This document shows positions 8,747-11,462 of a stretch of 11,462 bases of DNA, in pieces. This DNA comes from a bacterium. GTDB lineage: Bacteria > Patescibacteriota > Minisyncoccia > UBA6257. The position numbers were made by a program, and so were the translations under genes. The stretch is from assembly GCA_021162155.1 (NCBI GenBank), contig JAGGZF010000043.1, forward strand, positions 1 through 11,462. The letters run 5' to 3'. The notes under the pieces were generated by a model. It saw nothing but the letters and a program-made list of their open reading frames with translations, did not search any database and had not been told where the DNA came from. Within the stretch, counting starts at the first letter, position 1, and each line of letters begins with the position of its first letter.

Positions 8747-8755
8747 CTTTTAAAT

Positions 8756-8793
8756 AAAAAGGAGGGGCACCTCCAACCCCTCTTATTTTTTTT
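8756..8793. terminator. Hairpin terminator between convergent units, probably bidirectional
   Basis: A six-pair GC-rich stem (GAGGGG 8762-8767 with CCCCTC 8777-8782, extendable by a wobble and an A-T pair) encloses a 9-base loop and is followed by TTA and eight T residues (8786-8793). On the minus strand the same stem is followed by CTTTTTATTT. It therefore can end both the GtrA unit and the converging minus-strand operon. The plus-strand T tract lies within the last codons of the minus-strand gene. Confidence 0.8.
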
Positions 8794-9121
8794 CACCTAA
8801 ATAACATCTTTTTCCAATCTGGTAATAACTGTCTATTTTAAAAACACTATCTAACACAGCTTTTTGCCACTCTTCCATTTTCTTATACATTTCCCAAAAC
8901 ATTTTCTTTTGGAACAGGGCCTTAGCAAAAATCGGTGTGTAATAGGGATCCATATCCGAACGAATCATACAGTGGCCACCATTCAGTTCTGGATCTCGAA
9001 CAAAGTCAAACATGTTATCTGGGGTGAGAATATCAGTCAGTCGGAGACCCAACCATTCACCAAACTCCCTTTCACTTCTGAATCTTACTGTCTCAATCTC
9101 AAAAATAGTCTTTTTCCTCAT
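8783..9121 (-). CDS. Unknown protein, second gene of the minus-strand pair
   Basis: This 112-residue protein is not one I recognise. It is soluble, without signal peptide or membrane segment, and begins MRKKTIFEIETVRFRSEREF. The middle is rich in Asp, Pro and aromatic residues (DPELNGGHCMIRSDMDPYY). The rest looks helical (FWEMYKKMEEWQKAVLDSVF), and it ends KRCYLGEKK. The start chosen is the ATG at 9121-9119, because AAAGGAGGTG (9137-9128) sits 8 bases upstream at ideal spacing. A GTG at 9130 is part of that ribosome-binding site and cannot be the start. The site also overlaps the last codons and stop of the upstream gene, so the two are probably translated in a coupled way. Local GC is higher than in neighbouring genes (27 of 60 at 8941-9000 against 16 of 60 at 10441-10500). 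Confidence 0.8.
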   Translation of the reverse strand: MRKKTIFEIETVRFRSEREFGEWLGLRLTDILTPDNMFDFVRDPELNGGHCMIRSDMDPYYTPIFAKALFQKKMFWEMYKKMEEWQKAVLDSVFKIDSYYQIGKRCYLGEKK

Positions 9122-9126
9122 ATCCT

Positions 9127-9525
9127 TCACCTCCTTTCTTTAAATTCAGAATTCATTTTATTTTTCCGAGCGGCTTCTATACATTTTCTAATTTTCTCTA
9201 TTTCAGCTCTTACCAACCTCTCATTTGCTTCTGTCATTTCTTCCTGTTTAATTATTCTAAACAATTTGCCCTGAACTTTTCTTTTCAGAAGACGAACCGT
9301 TTCTGCTATCGGGTTTCCAAGAGGAACTTGAGCTATAACTTTATAAAATACTCCCATTTGCTGTACTGACAAAATGGCTATTAGTTCCAGATCTTCACTC
9401 CTAATGCCATCGGCAACACCCACAATTACTCTCTTTACTTTCAACCCTCTACCTTTTGTAATGTCTTCAGCTAATCCTGCCACTTGAGTATGAATATCCT
9501 TAAGAGTGCTAAACTTGTCTCCCAT
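9127..9525 (-). CDS. Unknown protein, first gene of the minus-strand pair
   Basis: This 132-residue protein belongs to no family I can name. It appears soluble. The middle has an alternating strand/helix look: VKRVIVGVADG, then a helix SEDLELIAILSVQQM, then FYKVIAQVPLG. A long, charged helical tail follows (about residues 85-132, rich in Glu, Lys and Arg, MTEANERLVRAEIEKIRKC). This suggests a small alpha/beta core with a helical, possibly oligomerising or nucleic-acid-binding tail, which is inference only. The start is supported by AAGGAGGTG 5 bases upstream of the ATG. It has its own strong promoter and a structured leader, and the next gene follows after 5 bases. Such features suggest abundant or tightly controlled expression. 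Confidence 0.82.
   Translation of the reverse strand: MGDKFSTLKDIHTQVAGLAEDITKGRGLKVKRVIVGVADGIRSEDLELIAILSVQQMGVFYKVIAQVPLGNPIAETVRLLKRKVQGKLFRIIKQEEMTEANERLVRAEIEKIRKCIEAARKNKMNSEFKERR
9128..9137 (-). promoter_or_regulatory. Strong ribosome-binding site that decides the 9121 start
   Basis: AAAGGAGGTG reads on the minus strand with the AGGAGG core 8 bases before ATG 9121. It is embedded in the final Arg-Arg codons and TGA stop of the upstream gene, an arrangement that favours re-initiation by terminating ribosomes. Confidence 0.9.
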
Positions 9526-9529
9526 GATA

Positions 9530-9538
9530 CACCTCCTT
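9530..9538 (-). promoter_or_regulatory. Strong ribosome-binding site of the first minus-strand gene
   Basis: AAGGAGGTG on the minus strand ends 4 bases before ATG 9525 (AGGAGG core 6 bases away). It is nearly the full complement of the 16S anti-SD and essentially the same as the site of the second gene, while the plus-strand genes have no comparable site. Confidence 0.9.
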
Positions 9539-9546
9539 TTTCAAGG
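9535..9546 (-). promoter_or_regulatory. Small GAAA-loop hairpin overlapping the ribosome-binding site
   Basis: On the minus strand CCTT-GAAA-AAGG forms a 4-pair stem capped by a GNRA-type GAAA loop. The 3' arm is the AAGG at the beginning of the Shine-Dalgarno site. The stem is short, so it may matter only as part of the larger leader fold. Confidence 0.35.
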
Positions 9547-9552
9547 TCCTTT

Positions 9553-9591
9553 CCCCTCCTCAATCTATTATCCTAATAGATTGAGGAGGGG
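9553..9591 (-). repeat. Perfect 18-bp inverted repeat (leader hairpin 2)
   Basis: The arms CCCCTCCTCAATCTATTA (9553-9570) and TAATAGATTGAGGAGGGG (9574-9591) are exact reverse complements around a 3-base spacer. As RNA it lies in the leader of the minus-strand operon, 15 bases before the ribosome-binding site. There is no T tract after it on either strand, so it is not an ordinary terminator. It could be a regulatory or mRNA-stabilising hairpin, or a DNA operator. Confidence 0.9.
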
Positions 9592-9615
9592 GTATCTATT
9601 AAGGATTTAGATACC
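9591..9615 (-). repeat. Leader hairpin 1 at the predicted 5' end of the minus-strand transcript
   Basis: GGTATCTA and TAGATACC (9615-9608 and 9598-9591 on the minus strand) form a perfect 8-pair stem around the 9-base loop AATCCTTAA. The first base of the stem coincides with the transcription start predicted from the -10 box, so the transcript would begin with a hairpin, a common stabilising arrangement. Confidence 0.7.
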
Positions 9616-9621
9616 AAAAAT

Positions 9622-9650
9622 AATATAGCAAAAAATATCTAAAAAGTCAA
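9622..9650 (-). promoter_or_regulatory. Sigma-70 type promoter of the minus-strand operon
   Basis: On the minus strand TTGACT (9650-9645) is followed after exactly 17 bases by TATATT (9627-9622), preceded by TGC as an extended -10. Both boxes match consensus at 5 of 6 positions. The predicted start at about 9615 gives a leader of about 90 bases. Confidence 0.8.
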
Positions 9651-9660
9651 GAGGATAAAC

Positions 9661-9689
9661 TTGTGACTTTGTTAATTTTTTGCTACAAT
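9661..9689 (+). promoter_or_regulatory. Promoter of dnaX
   Basis: TTGTGA (9661-9666), a 17-base spacer and TACAAT (9684-9689) preceded by TGC form an extended -10 promoter. Transcription should begin near 9696, giving a leader of about 16 bases to the ATG at 9712. The box overlaps the ATG at 9688, which rules that codon out as the start. Confidence 0.7.
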
Positions 9690-9711
9690 GTCTTTATATC
9701 ATAGTAATCTT

Positions 9712-10803
9712 ATGCCTCAAGTATTTTATCGTAAATATAGACCCCAAAAATTCTCCGAGGTTGTTAACCAGAAAATTACTCTTAAACTTTTAACCAACGC
9801 TATTTTACAAAATAAAATTGCTCATGCTTATCTTTTTGCCGGGCCTAGGGGAACAGGAAAAACCACTGTTGCTCGTTTATTAGCAAAATCCTTAAATTGT
9901 CAAAAAAGGAAACCAGACGAATACGAACCTTGTAATAAATGTGCTTCCTGTCAGGCAATAAATAATGGTAATTCCTTAGATTTAATAGAGATAGATGCTG
10001 CTTCTAACAGAGGAATAGAAGATATTAGGTCTTTAAGAGAAAATGTTAAATTTCCTCCTTCCTCGTCTAAATATAAAATTTTTATTATAGACGAAGCGCA
10101 TCAGATTACCAAAGACGCTTTCAATGCCTTATTAAAAACATTAGAGGAACCGCCGGAATATGTAGTATTTATTCTGGCTACTACTGAACCAGAAAAATTA
10201 CCCGCCACCATTCTCTCTCGGGTTCAAAGATATGATTTTCAGAGATTAAGTTTAGAAGATATAGAAAAACGCCTTCAATACATTGCTCAGCAAGAAAAAA
10301 TAGATTTTGAACCAGAAGCACTACGCTTGATAGCCTCTTATTCAGAAGGAGGATTAAGAGACGCAGAGTCCCTTCTAGAACAAATAGCACTTATCTCAGA
10401 AAAGAAAATTACTAAAGAAGCAGTGGAGGAATTGTTGGGAGCCGTTAATGTAGAGAAAATAAAAAGGTTTGTTAATTATCTTCTGAAGAAAGAAAAAGAA
10501 AAAGCCATAAATTTTGTTTATGAAATTTATGAAAAGGGCTCCAGTATGGAAGTTTTCAACAAAGAGGTGATTAATTATTTAAGAAAACTACTATTATTAA
10601 AAATCTCTCCGGGATTAGCCAGAATATTGGAAAAAGAAGTAACACCAGAAGAACTACAAACGTTGTTCAAACAGGCGCAGATTAGCAATTTAAGTTATTT
10701 AGAGACACTGTTAAGAAAACTAATTGAAGTACAAATACAATTAAAAAGAACACCAATTCCTACCCTTCCTTTAGAGTTATTTATTAGTGAGACATTAGAA
10801 TAG
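9712..10803 (+). CDS. dnaX: DNA polymerase III gamma/tau-type clamp-loader subunit, short form
   Basis: This AAA+ ATPase is the motor of the complex that loads the sliding clamp for replication. From ATG 9712 it has 363 residues. The zinc module and ATPase motifs are complete: Walker A GPRGTGKT at 44-51; Cys63, Cys74, Cys77 and Cys80; Walker B and IDEAH at 126-130; and the trans-acting arginine in SRV at 169-171 (SRC in E. coli). The collar domain follows. It stops after domain III, so the tau region that binds DnaB and the polymerase alpha subunit (E. coli tau is 643 residues) is absent. I saw no A AAA AAG slippery site near the 3' end. The upstream ATG at 9688 lies in the -10 box, and MPQVFYRKYRPQKF is the standard family start. 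The usual neighbour recR is not downstream. Confidence 0.95.
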   Translation: MPQVFYRKYRPQKFSEVVNQKITLKLLTNAILQNKIAHAYLFAGPRGTGKTTVARLLAKSLNCQKRKPDEYEPCNKCASCQAINNGNSLDLIEIDAASNRGIEDIRSLRENVKFPPSSSKYKIFIIDEAHQITKDAFNALLKTLEEPPEYVVFILATTEPEKLPATILSRVQRYDFQRLSLEDIEKRLQYIAQQEKIDFEPEALRLIASYSEGGLRDAESLLEQIALISEKKITKEAVEELLGAVNVEKIKRFVNYLLKKEKEKAINFVYEIYEKGSSMEVFNKEVINYLRKLLLLKISPGLARILEKEVTPEELQTLFKQAQISNLSYLETLLRKLIEVQIQLKRTPIPTLPLELFISETLE

Positions 10804-10804
10804 T

Positions 10805-10840
10805 AAAAATTGCCGGGTCGTCTAACGGGGTAGAATTTTT
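10805..10840 (+). terminator. Possible weak terminator after dnaX
   Basis: AAAAATT (10805-10811) and AATTTTT (10834-10840) are exact reverse complements flanking a 22-base segment with an additional CCG/CGG pairing, and the second arm ends in five T residues. The outer stem is all A-T, so termination would be inefficient at best. The enclosed segment is better explained as tRNA-like. Confidence 0.3.
10811..10834 (+). pseudogene. Fragment resembling the 5' end of a tRNA-Gln gene
   Basis: TGCCGGGTCGTCTAACGG looks like the acceptor strand, positions 8-9 and start of the D arm of a bacterial tRNA-Gln: it begins with U1, and GTCGTCTAACGG is a common tRNA-Gln/Glu string. After GGTAG the expected G-A-C completing the D stem is missing and the sequence turns AT-rich. 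No anticodon arm, T arm or 3' acceptor strand is found in the remaining 620 bases. It may be the first exon of an interrupted tRNA gene, a remnant left by insertion, or chance. The homing endonuclease gene begins about 30 bases downstream. Confidence 0.35.
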
Positions 10841-10850
10841 AGGGATTTTA

Positions 10851-10859
10851 TGATATAAT
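10851..10859 (+). promoter_or_regulatory. Extended -10 promoter, leaderless type, for the homing endonuclease gene
   Basis: TGATATAAT (TGn plus perfect TATAAT) ends 6 bases before the ATG at 10866. The predicted transcription start falls on or next to the ATG. No -35 box is seen at 17-base spacing (TAGAAT). Confidence 0.55.
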
Positions 10860-10865
10860 CAGACA

Positions 10866-11462
10866 ATGGTTAGATGTGGGCTTTGTGGAAAATATTTTAA
10901 AATCATAACAAATACTCATCTTAATTCTGTTCATAAATGTACTCTTAGAGATTACGCTAAAAAGTTCGGAGCAAAAAGTTGTGGCTTTCTTTCTCCAAAT
11001 CTTTTGCCCAAGAATGATCCGAGATATATAAAATGGAAAGAGAGTTTAAAGAAAAGACCCCCTCCTTGGAATAAGGGATTTACAAAGGAAACTCACCCAA
11101 GTGTTGCAAAAATTTCTAGAACCTTTAAAAGAAAGAAGATAGATAATTTTGCAAAGTGGAGAAGAAAGATGATCGTTCAAGGGTTAATTAAAATAAATTA
11201 CCCGCCTCTTCAAAAATCTGGGGATCTTGCTGAATTGATTGGAGTAATCTTGGGAGATGGTTATATCGGAAAATTTCCAAGAACAGAAGTCTTAGCAATT
11301 TTTTCTAATTCAAATAATTTAGGTTTCGTAAGGAGATATTCTAAATTAATTAAAAAAGTTTTTAACAAAAAACCGAGTATTTATAGAAGGAAGGACAGTA
11401 ATTGTATTAAAATTAGTATATATCAAAAAGATCTAAGTAAAAGATTAGGTATTTCTGCGGGT
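10866..11462 (+). CDS. LAGLIDADG homing endonuclease with N-terminal zinc finger, 3'-truncated by the window
   Basis: The frame is open from ATG 10866 to the window end (199 residues, no stop). Homing endonucleases cut a long target site and spread their own gene by repair. Residues 4-23 form a C2H2-type finger (Cys4, Cys7, His18, His23), followed by TLRDYAKKFG, as in MucR-like DNA-binding proteins. Residues 66-90 (PPPWNKGFTKETHPSVAKIS) resemble the small NUMOD-type helical DNA-binding modules found in homing enzymes. The LAGLIDADG helix is at 121-136, LAELIGVILGDGYIGK, with the metal-binding acidic residue at Asp131. The strand and helix pattern after it fits the family. A second LAGLIDADG copy, if the protein is a monomeric form, would lie beyond the window. 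It follows a tRNA-like fragment, which may mark its insertion target. Confidence 0.88.
   Translation, partial: MVRCGLCGKYFKIITNTHLNSVHKCTLRDYAKKFGAKSCGFLSPNLLPKNDPRYIKWKESLKKRPPPWNKGFTKETHPSVAKISRTFKRKKIDNFAKWRRKMIVQGLIKINYPPLQKSGDLAELIGVILGDGYIGKFPRTEVLAIFSNSNNLGFVRRYSKLIKKVFNKKPSIYRRKDSNCIKISIYQKDLSKRLGISAG

Noticed and set aside
9121..9130. GTG at 9130 as start of the second minus-strand gene, overlapping the upstream stop
   Set aside because: The GTG belongs to the Shine-Dalgarno site of the ATG at 9121, so it cannot be used with that site; no second site lies further upstream at suitable distance.
8864..9274. Plus-strand open frame of 136 codons across the minus-strand gene pair
   Set aside because: The minus strand has a promoter, two strong ribosome-binding sites, matching starts and a terminator, whereas the plus-strand frame has none of these and a composition typical of an antisense shadow.
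9898..9910. CAAAAAAGG run in dnaX as a programmed frameshift site
   Set aside because: It lies near codon 64, within the zinc module, and the run is not in the required A AAA AAG phase; a shift there would destroy the ATPase rather than make a gamma form.
10811..10885. Intact tRNA gene beginning at TGCCGGG
   Set aside because: The D stem does not close properly, no anticodon stem pairs in the following AT-rich bases, and neither a TTCGA T loop nor the complement of the acceptor strand is present.
1..11462. CRISPR array or insertion sequence
   Set aside because: Reading through the window I saw no regularly spaced direct repeats, transposase frames or terminal inverted repeats with target duplications.

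Overview
The window looks like part of a Patescibacteria (Candidate Phyla Radiation) genome, most like a Parcubacteria-type lineage. This is inferred from several signs: an AT-rich sequence with tightly packed same-strand genes, plus-strand genes with almost no Shine-Dalgarno (SD) sites, a very short DnaX without tau domains, a VirD4/TraG-like ATPase without other secretion genes, a GtrA-type membrane protein, and a homing endonuclease with a MucR-like zinc finger. TGA is used as a stop (serS, one small minus-strand gene), which argues against the Gracilibacteria-type recoded lineages.

Layout. Bases 1-5512 are one dense plus-strand run of housekeeping genes: the 3' part of a penicillin-binding protein 2 gene, greA, lysS, serS and an ftsQ-like gene. 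Bases 5516-8793 look like a self-contained transcription unit: an extended -10 promoter just before the first ATG, a 130-residue unknown protein, a 793-residue VirD4/TraG-like ATPase and a GtrA-family protein with gaps of 0-1 bases, closed by a hairpin terminator. Bases 8783-9711 hold a two-gene minus-strand operon of unknown function with a strong promoter, a three-hairpin leader and two near-perfect SD sites. It lies divergent to dnaX and convergent to the GtrA unit. Bases 9712-10803 are dnaX. After it come a stretch resembling the first part of a tRNA-Gln gene and the 5' part of a LAGLIDADG homing endonuclease gene running off the window.

How the genes fit together. PBP2 and FtsQ serve cell-wall synthesis and division, GreA transcription, LysRS and SerRS translation, and DnaX the replication clamp loader. 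The VirD4-like ATPase unit probably handles DNA or protein movement at the membrane, but its role is not established by the sequence. The most unusual parts are the minus-strand pair, with its structured leader and an initiation style unlike its neighbours, and the tRNA-like fragment next to the homing endonuclease.
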